Shown: piece after piece, positions 8,931-16,675 of the stretch
Layout of the letters: the number at the start of each line of letters is the position of its first letter
How positions within the stretch are numbered: the stretch's first letter is position 1
Origin: Catalinimonas sp038039535
GTDB lineage: Bacteria; Bacteroidota; Bacteroidia; Cytophagales; Cyclobacteriaceae
Direction of reading: 5' to 3'
Assembly: GCF_038039535.1 (NCBI RefSeq)
Contig: NZ_JBBPHP010000028.1
Location: 1-64,000, forward strand
Length of the DNA: 64,000 nucleotides
Position numbers and translations under genes: made by a program
The notes under the pieces: model-generated
Told to the model about the DNA's origin: nothing
The model's database searches: none
The model's input: only the letters and a program-made list of their open reading frames with translations

Positions 8931-9488
8931 ATGAAAACAGAAAAAGAAAAAATGCTTGCCGGAGAACTATACGACCCTCTGGACCCACAGTTGGTGGAAG
9001 AAAGATTGCGCACCCGCTTACTGATCAAAGAACTTAATGACAGTAGGGAAGATGAAGTGGAAGAACGAAGCCGAATACTTAAAGCGCTTATTCCTCATGC
9101 CGGAGATGGTTTATGGCTTCAGCCACCCTTTTACTGCGACTATGGCAGCAATATGATTGTAGGGGAAAGGGTATTTTTTAATTTTAATTGTGTGGTGCTG
9201 GATGTGATGGAAGTAAAGATTGGTAGCAGAACACTTTTTGGCCCTAATGTGCAGGTATATTCGGCTACCCATCCTACTGACTATAAGGAAAGAAGCTCAG
9301 GAGTAGAGTTTGCTAAACCCATCAGCATAGGAGAAGATGTATGGGTGGGCGGCAGCGCTATCATCTGTCCCGGCGTAAGCATCGGAGATCGTTCCATAAT
9401 TGGTGCGGGAAGTGTAGTCACCCGAGACATTCCCACAGACGTGTTTGCTGCCGGTAACCCCTGTAAAGTGATCAGGGAGCTATCATAG
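8931..9488 (+). CDS. Maltose/galactoside-type sugar O-acetyltransferase
   Basis: A 185-residue enzyme of the Maa/LacA/NodL family, which moves an acetyl group from acetyl-CoA to a sugar hydroxyl. The N-terminal helical part (K-M-L-A-G-E-L-Y-D) is typical. A left-handed beta-helix of hexapeptide repeats follows (V-G-E-R-V-F, I-G-E-D-V-W-V-G, I-G-D-R-S-I-I-G-A-G-S-V-V-T). The catalytic His is in Y-S-A-T-H-P-T-D (His114). The G-N-P-C-K-V-I-R ending and the length are both normal. It is a lone cytoplasmic gene; the acceptor sugar cannot be told from sequence. Confidence 0.9.
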   Translation: MKTEKEKMLAGELYDPLDPQLVEERLRTRLLIKELNDSREDEVEERSRILKALIPHAGDGLWLQPPFYCDYGSNMIVGERVFFNFNCVVLDVMEVKIGSRTLFGPNVQVYSATHPTDYKERSSGVEFAKPISIGEDVWVGGSAIICPGVSIGDRSIIGAGSVVTRDIPTDVFAAGNPCKVIRELS

Positions 9489-9574
9489 TATACACTGCAA
9501 TTTGTAGCTCGTTTACCTTCACTGCCACCTTTGTTACCATGCTAGATAAACTGCTATACAAACAACCTAAATTC

Positions 9575-10822
9575 ATGTCCAAAACTACGCTTTGCTTTCT
9601 ATTCTTATTGTTGGGTATCACATCTCAAATCAGGTCACAACATATTCAGGAGATTTCTGAGGATGAGTTGAGAGACAAAATCAAAGGATACTGGATAGGG
9701 CAGCTTGTAGGAAACTATCTTGGCTTTCCTTTTGAAAACCTGTACACTGATGTACCCATTCCCATATTAGTGGACCGATATTATGATTTCCGTGCACTTG
9801 ATACCATTGAGCTCAAGATGAACGCTGATGACCGCCGGGCATTTGTTCCCATTATGGCAGGTGCCATGGGAGGAGCCTGGTCCGACGATGATACTGATAT
9901 AGAGTTCGTTACGCTACATGCGGTAGAGAAGTATGGGCTGGACCTGACTTATGAAGAGATTACCCTGATGTGGAAGAAACACATCAACCGCTTTATCTGG
10001 TCGGCCAACCGCAAGGCTCGCGACCTCATGGAAGAGGGAATGCTACCTCCCGCTACCGGAAGTAAGCAGTACAATCCTTATTGGTACAGAATTACTTCCC
10101 AATTAGTCAATGAAATATGGAGCGCCTTCTACCCTGGTATGACAAAGATAGCTGCACAACGTGCCGAATGGGGAGCACATATTATGTGCGATGATTGGGC
10201 TACGCATGCTACCCGGGCGTACGGAGTTATGTACAGCGCCGCTTTCTTTGAAAAGGATGTAAATGAGCTGGTAACATTAGCCATAAATGACCTTCCTGAA
10301 GACAGCCCTTATCGCAAAGGATTAGAAAATCTTGTTTTGTGGCATCAGGAAAATAAAGACTGGAGAGATACCCGCCAATTGATACATGCTCATTATTATC
10401 ATACTGTGGATGGCTTTGACATTGAATTTCCAGTTGCAGGATCGGTGGTCAACGGTTTGAGTGGAGTAATGGCACTTATGTACGGAGAAGGAGATTTCAC
10501 CAAGACTGTAGCTATCGCCACAAGCGCCGGATATGATTGCGACAATCAGGCAGCTACCCTTGGGGGTCTGGTGGGCGTTATGCAAGGAGCCTCATCTATC
10601 CCTGATTATTTCACCCTAAAGCTTAATCCTGAGTTGGGCTGGACAACACCTTTCAACAATCAGTATATCAACTACTCCCGGGATGGACTACCCAATTATA
10701 ATACTATCGATGATATTATAGACCGAATCATGAAGATCAGCGAAGAGGCTATCTTGAGCCAGGGAGGTGAGGTGACAATACGAGAGGGTGAGAAGTATTA
10801 CATGGTTCCTGTAGATTTTTAG
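9575..10822 (+). CDS. Exported ADP-ribosylglycohydrolase-family protein
   Basis: A DraG/ARH-type protein. Family metal-site motifs are present: W-S-D-D-D-T-D near residues 102-108 and D-C-D-N-Q-A-A-T near 321-328, with G-Q-L-V-G-N-Y-L-G-F-P near the N-terminus. The family hydrolyses ADP-ribose bonds or related N-glycosides using two divalent metals. Unlike the usual cytosolic members it has a strong signal peptide (C-F-L-F-L-L-L-G-I-T-S-Q-I-R-S-Q), so it should act in the periplasm. I prefer the ATG at 9575; starting at 9539 would add 12 residues before the signal. The substrate is unknown; it may not be a protein-ADP-ribose bond. Confidence 0.8.
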   Translation: MSKTTLCFLFLLLGITSQIRSQHIQEISEDELRDKIKGYWIGQLVGNYLGFPFENLYTDVPIPILVDRYYDFRALDTIELKMNADDRRAFVPIMAGAMGGAWSDDDTDIEFVTLHAVEKYGLDLTYEEITLMWKKHINRFIWSANRKARDLMEEGMLPPATGSKQYNPYWYRITSQLVNEIWSAFYPGMTKIAAQRAEWGAHIMCDDWATHATRAYGVMYSAAFFEKDVNELVTLAINDLPEDSPYRKGLENLVLWHQENKDWRDTRQLIHAHYYHTVDGFDIEFPVAGSVVNGLSGVMALMYGEGDFTKTVAIATSAGYDCDNQAATLGGLVGVMQGASSIPDYFTLKLNPELGWTTPFNNQYINYSRDGLPNYNTIDDIIDRIMKISEEAILSQGGEVTIREGEKYYMVPVDF

Positions 10823-11015
10823 ACTACAAGTAAGAAAAAAATTATCTGTCAAAAATGCAATCCTCCTTTTGCTGAATGTTTTATTATAATCTTTTTTCTG
10901 GTAATTATATCACTTTTTCTATTTTTGCTGAAACACTATTATCATGCCTGACAAAAAGAAATAGTAATATACTAATTCAATTATTGTAGCCCGAATAAAA
11001 CTTTAGACTATTTAA

Positions 11016-12221
11016 ATGAAAAAACTTTTCAATCTTTTCATCATTACCCTAACTCTACTTACATTCCATAATGCATATTCCCAAACTGAAGCATCTGAAG
11101 CTTCAATCATTACCCAAGATGCAGACACTTTAAAAGGCTATGTATACTTTTCCCGCGAGAGTCAATTTATGTTTGCTGACAAGATGGATCAGGAGGGTAA
11201 AGCACTTTCTCCCGATCAAGTCAAGACTATCATTCTCAACCAGAACGAAGTATTTGAATCTAAAGAGATTGAAGTAAATGATGAAGTACATTCAAGATTT
11301 TTGCAGCTACTTGCCGAAGGAGATGTGAATCTTTATAAACTTCATGATAATAGAGAGTTCGCTTATTGGGCAGAAGACAGTGACGGAAACATATATGCCC
11401 TTTCTAATGTGAAGCTGGAATCAAAAAGAGATGGTAAAAGCTACATTCGTTATACCAATACTTACAAAGGTGTTTTAAAAAATATATTCAGTAATCAGCC
11501 AGCTCTGTATGCCAGCATTGACCGGCTCAAATACGCTGATGAAGCGCTTATTAATTTATTTCAGAAGTACCACCAGCAATCGGCTCTGCCTTTTGAGGTA
11601 TACTATTCTAAAGAAAAAGACATAACATTTGAATTAGGCGTATTGGCAGGTATGCAATTTACTTCCATTGGTTTTTCTGGCACGGAAGTGATGACTGACC
11701 TACTATCACCTGATTTTACAAATAGTGGTAACTTTGGCTTTGGACTTTTTTCTGACATCAAACCTTCTTTTCTGGGTAAAAGATCATCATTCAGAATTGA
11801 GATGCGTTATCATCACTCATCCAACACCAATGGTGAAATGACGCTCAGTATGAACAACCTAAAAGTTCCGTTTGCATACCAGTATCAAATCCTTCCACAT
11901 GCTAAGTTAATCCCTTACCTAAGCTTTGGCCCAGCCCTAAACTTTATGCTTTCACTCAATGATCAAAGTAATATTGATAGACTGGATAACAATTGGTTAC
12001 GATCCGGTAATGTTCAATATGGCTTAGAAGCCTCTGCAGGTACGGCTTGGGCAATTAACGAAAACAGTCATCTTTTTTTGGAAGTCAAATTCGGTCTTTT
12101 CAATGGTAACCATTTGACCGTAACCGAAATCTACGAAGCAGGTGTTGGTTATGTACCCGCACAAGACTCTTATGTTTCTATATCTAAGTCTTTAGGCATA
12201 TTTGCAGGCTTTAGATTTTAG
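11016..12221 (+). CDS. Putative outer-membrane beta-barrel protein
   Basis: A 401-residue protein with a signal peptide cleaved near N-A-Y-S-Q. The first ~190 residues are soluble-looking, with the start (I-I-T-Q-D-A-D-T-L-K-G-Y-V) seen in many Bacteroidota envelope proteins. The last ~200 residues alternate polar and hydrophobic residues, with Gly/aromatic turns, and end in G-I-F-A-G-F-R-F. That terminal Phe is typical of beta-barrel outer-membrane proteins. Function unknown. It points toward dnaG; the remnant dnaG end begins only 6 bp past its stop. Confidence 0.65.
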   Translation: MKKLFNLFIITLTLLTFHNAYSQTEASEASIITQDADTLKGYVYFSRESQFMFADKMDQEGKALSPDQVKTIILNQNEVFESKEIEVNDEVHSRFLQLLAEGDVNLYKLHDNREFAYWAEDSDGNIYALSNVKLESKRDGKSYIRYTNTYKGVLKNIFSNQPALYASIDRLKYADEALINLFQKYHQQSALPFEVYYSKEKDITFELGVLAGMQFTSIGFSGTEVMTDLLSPDFTNSGNFGFGLFSDIKPSFLGKRSSFRIEMRYHHSSNTNGEMTLSMNNLKVPFAYQYQILPHAKLIPYLSFGPALNFMLSLNDQSNIDRLDNNWLRSGNVQYGLEASAGTAWAINENSHLFLEVKFGLFNGNHLTVTEIYEAGVGYVPAQDSYVSISKSLGIFAGFRF

Positions 12222-12232
12222 GTAGTGCTAGA

Positions 12233-12276
12233 AAATCACAATCCCATACTTCTCAGGAATTTGACTGTTTGCTGTA
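12233..12276 (-). repeat. Direct repeat copy A: remnant of dnaG 3' end
   Basis: Its first 24 nt (12233-12256) are identical to 13088-13111 inside dnaG; over 44 nt about 36 positions match by eye. Read on the minus strand it encodes Q-I-P-E-K-Y-G-I-V-I-F-stop, against Q-I-A-E-K-Y-G-I-V-I-S-stop in dnaG. It is therefore a displaced copy of the dnaG C-terminal codons, on the far side of the toxin-antitoxin pair. Confidence 0.85.
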
Positions 12277-12433
12277 GAAAAATAAGTATGATCGTAGTAA
12301 AAACTCTGAGATAGAAAGTGTTCAAATTGTATGTGATATCAGTATGCTTTTGGGGTGTCAGCTATACTAGGAGCATGCTTTTTTCTCTGAGAGTTATTTG
12401 GATTACTTAGTAGTTTGGTATATCCAATAAGTT

Positions 12434-12448
12434 TATCTTAGTAAGATA
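12434..12448. promoter_or_regulatory. Palindrome upstream of the antitoxin gene
   Basis: TATCTTA-G-TAAGATA is a perfect 7-bp inverted repeat with a single central base, 60 bp before the antitoxin ATG. The antitoxin family has a helix-turn-helix fold, and many antitoxins repress their own operon, so this is a reasonable operator candidate. No binding evidence. Confidence 0.45.
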
Positions 12449-12508
12449 GGGTAATTCATAATTTACTGTTCTGAAGACTTTTATTCATCAAAAGTATCAT
12501 TGATCGCC

Positions 12509-12736
12509 ATGAAAGAATTCATTCAATATATCAGCATAAATCCAGACATCCGCTTTGGTAAACCTTATATTAAGGGAACAAGAATAGCGCTAGTAGATAT
12601 CTTACAGTGGTTAGCATCAGGTATGACGCATGAAGAAATACTTGAAGATTTTCCTGATATCAAAAAAGAGCATATACAAGCTGCCCTAATGTATGCTGCG
12701 CATCGGGAAAAGATTATCAAAATGATTGCCGCTTAA
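12509..12736 (+). CDS. DUF433 antitoxin-like protein
   Basis: A 75-residue protein of the DUF433 family (VapB-like HTH antitoxins). It shows the usual blocks: I-S-I-N-P-D-I-R-F-G-K-P-Y-I-K-G-T-R-I, then L-Q-W-L-A-S-G-M-T-H-E-E-I-L-E-D-F-P, and I-Q-A-A-L-M-Y-A-A. I start at the ATG at 12509 rather than the TTG at 12500. It ends 3 bp before the start of the DUF5615 toxin gene, the standard two-gene order. The pair lies between two copies of the dnaG 3' end, and an upstream palindrome may be its operator. Confidence 0.85.
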   Translation: MKEFIQYISINPDIRFGKPYIKGTRIALVDILQWLASGMTHEEILEDFPDIKKEHIQAALMYAAHREKIIKMIAA

Positions 12737-12739
12737 ATC

Positions 12740-13073
12740 ATGAAGTTGTTATTGAATGCCAATCTCTCCTAGATTGTGTAAACTATTGGAAAATGAATTT
12801 ACTGTAATACAGCACGTTGATAAAATTGGTTTGGAGCATCCTCCAAAAAATTCTGCGATTTGGAACTGGGCATTAAAAAATCACTTCATAATAGTCACAA
12901 ATGATGAGAACTTTCTAAATTTGACGACTACTAAAGGATTTCCTCCCAAAATTATCCTGCTAAGAACTGGTAATATGAGTACCCAACAAGTAGCGCACCT
13001 CCTGATTAAGCATAAAGAAGATATACAAGAGCTAGAAAAAACAAAGGAGTACGGAGTTTTGCAATTGTATTAA
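12740..13073 (+). pseudogene. Frameshifted DUF5615 (PIN-like) toxin gene
   Basis: The natural start at 12740 reads M-K-L-L-L-N-A-N-L-S and then hits TAG at 12770. The other frame, from the ATG at 12756, continues as S-P-R-L-C-K-L-L-E and runs 105 codons to 13073. Joining them restores the DUF5615 opening (normally L-L-D-E-N-L-S-P-R), so one base is missing near 12764-12767. The first acidic residues (D-E) are replaced by N-A, while the later T-N-D-E-N-F block is kept. DUF5615 proteins are PIN-like presumed RNases. This copy is probably inactive; a short product from 12756 is possible but would lack the first strand. Confidence 0.75.
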
Positions 13074-13082
13074 TAATCAGCA

Positions 13083-15032
13083 TTAAGAAATCACAATCCC
13101 ATACTTCTCAGCGATTTGTCTTTTCACAGCAATTAAGTGCTGTATTTCAGTCATAAGGATGATGAGATCGTTTTCATCTGATGTTTGCTTTAGCTCCTGC
13201 CGCTTTTGCTCAATCAGATCTTTGATGACATCAAACTTAAGCTGATCAATGCTACGGGTGATGACATTCTGTATTTTTTCATCTTTTTTAGGAACATAGA
13301 CCTGACGTTCTTCCCAGTTCGGACTGGGCATGTAATGATCTACGATAAGGTCAATCACCTGCTTTGAAATTTGCTGATCAGTTTGCTCAATCATGAATTT
13401 CTCCATGAGGCTTTTCTGAGTCTCTATATGCTTAAAGTAGGTATCATAAATCTGCTGATGCGTTTCATTTTTTAGCTGTATGTCATCCAGTTCATCTTTG
13501 ATGTAATGGCATACCATATAGTTTTCCTTTACCGGGTGATGACCATACATCACCAGCACCCGCATAAGTTCCTGCTCTTTTCTCAGAATCCCTTCTTCCA
13601 GACCCACAGTAGCGGGTTCTTCAAGTGATGGTTCGTCAGGATGCACAAAATCCACATCAGCCACTTGTTGTTCCTTCTCTTCAAAAAACTGCTGTCGGGA
13701 AGCTGAGCGCTGCTGTTTGAGGTAAATTTTGTTCAGCTCAGCAAACAGGGTACTCTCATCCATCTCTAATTTCACGCTGGTCTCCTTGATATACACCTGC
13801 CGTTGAATAGGATCGGGAATCTTAGAGATACTTTGCACAATCTCCCGTATCACTTCAGCCCTGCGGATCGGATCTCGCTCGGTCTCTCCCTGAAAGACTG
13901 CCGTTTTGAAAGAAATGAAATCCTGCTGCTTTTCCCCTAAAAACTCACGGAACTGACTACCCCCTAACTTACGCACATAGCTGTCAGGGTCTTCTCCTTC
14001 CGGCAATACCACTGCTTTTACGTTCAGACCACCTTCCAGAATCATGTCAATTCCACGGAAAGAAGCTTTGAGACCGGCAGGGTCACCATCAAAAAGTACT
14101 GTTACGTTTTTGGTATAGCGGGCAATCAGGCGAATCTGTTCCTGGGTTAGGGAGGTACCTGATGAAGCCACCACATTCTTTATCCCAGCCTGATAAAGTG
14201 AAATCACATCGGTATAGCCTTCTACCAGATAGCAGTTATCGTCCTGACGTATCTGCTGCTTGGCCTGGTAAATACCATATAGCACATCACTTTTATGGTA
14301 AATGGGCGTTTCTGGTGAATTGAGGTATTTAGGTTGCTCTACCTCAGGATTGATTTTCAGCAGGCGTGCTCCAAAAGCAATTACTCTTCCGCTAATGTTG
14401 TGGATAGGAAACATTACCCGGCCACGAAAACGATCGTAGTGTCTGGTTCCCTCTTTTCTTTCTTTGCTGATGATCAAGCCTGCTTTTTCCAGCATTTCCT
14501 GTTTGTGGCCTACTTTGGTTGCAGTCTTAAGCAGACCATCCCATTCATCCAGGCTGTAACCCAGATCAAAAGTCTTGATGGTTTCTTCGGAGAAGCCTCT
14601 TTCTTTAAAGTAGGTAAGCCCGATAGCTTTGCCTTCATCATTTTTCCACAGTTGCTCCTGAAAATATTCAGAAGCGTATTTCATGACAATGTAAAGACTG
14701 TCCTTTTCACTTTGGGCTTCCAGTTCTTCGTCTGTCAGGTTTTCTTCTTCTACCTCAATGCCGTAGCGTTTGCCCAGTTGCTTCAGCGCTTCCACATAGC
14801 TCATTCCCTCGGATTCCATCAAAAAAGAGATAGCATCCCCGGCTTTTCCCGAGCTAAAGTCTTTGTAAAAACCCTTGGATGGGACTACATAAAAGGAAGG
14901 AGTCTTTTCCTGATTAAATGGACTATAGCCACGAAAGTTACTTCCCTGCTTTTTGAGGTTTACATAATCCCCAATTACATCCAGGATATCTACCCTTGCC
15001 TTAATTTCATCTATGATTTCCTTCCTGATCAT
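13083..15032 (-). CDS. dnaG: DNA primase DnaG
   Basis: A 649-residue primase that makes RNA primers at the replication fork. Order: CHC2-type N-terminal domain (1-100), RNA-polymerase basic domain (R-F-R-G-R-V-M-F-P-I-H), TOPRIM domain with L-V-E-G-Y-T-D and F-D-G-D-P-A-G, and a C-terminal helicase-interaction region. All four zinc ligands of the N-terminal finger are replaced: Ser37, Asn40, Asp58 and Ser61 stand where Cys, His, Cys, Cys occur in zinc-binding primases. The fold signature (S-P-F-N-Q-E-K-T-P-S-F, F-S-S-G-K-A-G-D) is otherwise intact. From memory, similar substitutions occur in other Bacteroidota. The last codons are duplicated at 12233-12276. Confidence 0.97.
   Translation of the reverse strand: MIRKEIIDEIKARVDILDVIGDYVNLKKQGSNFRGYSPFNQEKTPSFYVVPSKGFYKDFSSGKAGDAISFLMESEGMSYVEALKQLGKRYGIEVEEENLTDEELEAQSEKDSLYIVMKYASEYFQEQLWKNDEGKAIGLTYFKERGFSEETIKTFDLGYSLDEWDGLLKTATKVGHKQEMLEKAGLIISKERKEGTRHYDRFRGRVMFPIHNISGRVIAFGARLLKINPEVEQPKYLNSPETPIYHKSDVLYGIYQAKQQIRQDDNCYLVEGYTDVISLYQAGIKNVVASSGTSLTQEQIRLIARYTKNVTVLFDGDPAGLKASFRGIDMILEGGLNVKAVVLPEGEDPDSYVRKLGGSQFREFLGEKQQDFISFKTAVFQGETERDPIRRAEVIREIVQSISKIPDPIQRQVYIKETSVKLEMDESTLFAELNKIYLKQQRSASRQQFFEEKEQQVADVDFVHPDEPSLEEPATVGLEEGILRKEQELMRVLVMYGHHPVKENYMVCHYIKDELDDIQLKNETHQQIYDTYFKHIETQKSLMEKFMIEQTDQQISKQVIDLIVDHYMPSPNWEERQVYVPKKDEKIQNVITRSIDQLKFDVIKDLIEQKRQELKQTSDENDLIILMTEIQHLIAVKRQIAEKYGIVIS
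13088..13131 (-). repeat. Direct repeat copy B: dnaG 3' end (intact copy)
   Basis: The C-terminal codons of dnaG. The first 24 nt are identical to 12233-12256, in the same orientation. The two copies start 855 bp apart and enclose the DUF433/DUF5615 pair. Confidence 0.85.
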
Positions 15033-15153
15033 CTGTCAACTATGAATCCTTTTATTCGTAAACCTGAGTGAGTATGTTTGCAGTCATTAATGCAGAAAGC
15101 GCACTAACTAATGTCCAAATTTGTAGTTAGAATGTAAATGTCCGCATTATAAT

Positions 15154-15161
15154 TAATTTTG
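15154..15161 (+). promoter_or_regulatory. Possible Bacteroidota -7 box for mrp/apbC
   Basis: TAATTTTG fits the Bacteroidota -7 consensus TAnnTTTG and lies 24 bp before the ATG at 15186. I saw no well-spaced TTTG -33 box, so this is a weak call. If correct, the TTG at 15159 lies inside the promoter and cannot be the start. Confidence 0.35.
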
Positions 15162-15185
15162 CAAGAACTAGAATCATATAAACCT

Positions 15186-16298
15186 ATGCCTGTCACCAAA
15201 GACGATATTATAAAAGCCCTGAGTACAGTAGATGACCCTGACCTCAAACAAGATCTGGTAAGCCTGAACATGATCAAAGATCTGGAAGTGGAAGGAAATC
15301 ATGTACGCTTCACTGTAGAATTGACCACTCCGGCTTGTCCGCTCAAAGAAATGATCCGCAACGCCTGCCTTGATGCTATTTATGATAAAGTATCTTCCGA
15401 ACTTCAGGTGCAGGTGGATATGAGCTCCAGTGTTACTTCTGCTCGGAAGAATGCCGTGATGCTGCCCGGTGTGAAAAATATCATAGCGGTGGCTTCCGGT
15501 AAAGGAGGCGTGGGAAAATCTACTATAGCTGCCAACTTAGCGGTTTCACTATCCAAAATAGGAGCTAAAGTAGGGCTGGTAGATGCTGATATCTTTGGTC
15601 CGTCTATTCCTACTATGTTCAACTGTGAGTTTGAGCAGCCTCAGGTCAAGAATATCAACGGAAAGAATGTCATTGAGCCACTTGTACAGTACGGAGTAAA
15701 GCTTATTTCCATAGGTTTCCTTATGTCACAGGATGATGCGGTAGTATGGCGTGGCCCGATGGCCAGCAAAGCACTGCAGCAGTTTTTAGGTGATTCTGAC
15801 TGGGGAGAACTGGATTATCTGATCATAGATCTTCCTCCCGGAACCAGCGATATTCACCTTACATTAGTACAATCAGTGCCGGTGACTGGAGCAGTAATCG
15901 TTACAACTCCTCAGAAAGTTGCTCTTGCCGATGCCCGCAAAGGATTGTCCATGTTCAGACAAAAACAAATCAATGTGCCTATACTGGGTATTGTAGAGAA
16001 TATGGCGTATTTTACCCCGGAAGAGCTACCTGATAACAAGTATTATATATTTGGAAAAGGTGGGGGCAGAGAGCTGGCCAATAAAATGCAAGTTCCCTTT
16101 TTAGGAGAAATCCCGCTGGTGCAAAGTATTCGTGAAAGTGGAGACCGTGGTTATCCGGCAGTTTTAAACACAGAAGGAGAAGAGCCTAAACCTGAACAAC
16201 TGGCATTTGATAAGCTCGCCCAGGAATTTGCCCGCCAGGTAGCAATAAGAAATGCGAATGAAGCAAAAACAAAAAAAGTAGATATCAACGTACAATAA
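15186..16298 (+). CDS. apbC: Mrp/ApbC/NBP35-family Fe-S cluster carrier ATPase
   Basis: A 370-residue protein that holds and passes on Fe-S clusters. An N-terminal DUF59/MIP18 domain (1-85, with T-P-A-C-P-L-K) precedes a P-loop ATPase with the deviant Walker A G-K-G-G-V-G-K-S-T (about 103-111) and D-L-P-P-G-T-S-D. The C-X-X-C that often follows V-E-N-M in this family is absent: here it reads V-E-N-M-A-Y-F-T-P-E-E-L-P-D-N. I chose the ATG at 15186 over the TTG at 15159. It lies 7 bp before the NifU-like gene, which supports a shared Fe-S role. Confidence 0.93.
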   Translation: MPVTKDDIIKALSTVDDPDLKQDLVSLNMIKDLEVEGNHVRFTVELTTPACPLKEMIRNACLDAIYDKVSSELQVQVDMSSSVTSARKNAVMLPGVKNIIAVASGKGGVGKSTIAANLAVSLSKIGAKVGLVDADIFGPSIPTMFNCEFEQPQVKNINGKNVIEPLVQYGVKLISIGFLMSQDDAVVWRGPMASKALQQFLGDSDWGELDYLIIDLPPGTSDIHLTLVQSVPVTGAVIVTTPQKVALADARKGLSMFRQKQINVPILGIVENMAYFTPEELPDNKYYIFGKGGGRELANKMQVPFLGEIPLVQSIRESGDRGYPAVLNTEGEEPKPEQLAFDKLAQEFARQVAIRNANEAKTKKVDINVQ

Positions 16299-16305
16299 GC
16301 CCGAA

Positions 16306-16593
16306 ATGGAGAATCAAGAAATTGTTACAAGAGTAGAAAAAGCCCTGAACGACATTAGACCTTATCTGGAAACCGACGGAGGAAATGTTAAAGTATTGGG
16401 CGTTGATGATAATATGGTGGTGAAGCTGGAACTTCTTGGCGCCTGCGGTTCCTGTCCTATGTCCGTAATGACCATGAAAGCTGGCATTGAAGAAACCATC
16501 AAACGACAGGTCCCTGAGGTAACCGATGTACAGGCGGTAAATATTACAAGTCCTGATGATCCTCGTGCCAAACTTCCCGGCAATATGGCCTGA
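16306..16593 (+). CDS. NifU C-terminal domain (Nfu-type) Fe-S scaffold
   Basis: A 95-residue NifU-like protein. It begins with the R-P-Y-L-E-T-D-G-G-N-V block and carries the cluster-binding C-G-S-C-P motif, then M-K-A-G-I-E-E-T-I. This is the full Nfu domain and nothing else; members donate Fe-S clusters to target proteins. It is transcribed with the Mrp/ApbC gene 7 bp upstream. Confidence 0.93.
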   Translation: MENQEIVTRVEKALNDIRPYLETDGGNVKVLGVDDNMVVKLELLGACGSCPMSVMTMKAGIEETIKRQVPEVTDVQAVNITSPDDPRAKLPGNMA

Positions 16594-16675
16594 TCCTTGA
16601 CGTTATCAGCCGTAAAACTAATTTTTACTTAAAGTTGAGTCAATCGTCTCTCAGCTGACAGGCTATTTCTTTGAT

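Noticed and set aside
14334..15071. 245-codon plus-strand ORF opposite dnaG
   Set aside because: It lies wholly antisense to a clear dnaG and shows no family features, so it is a shadow frame.
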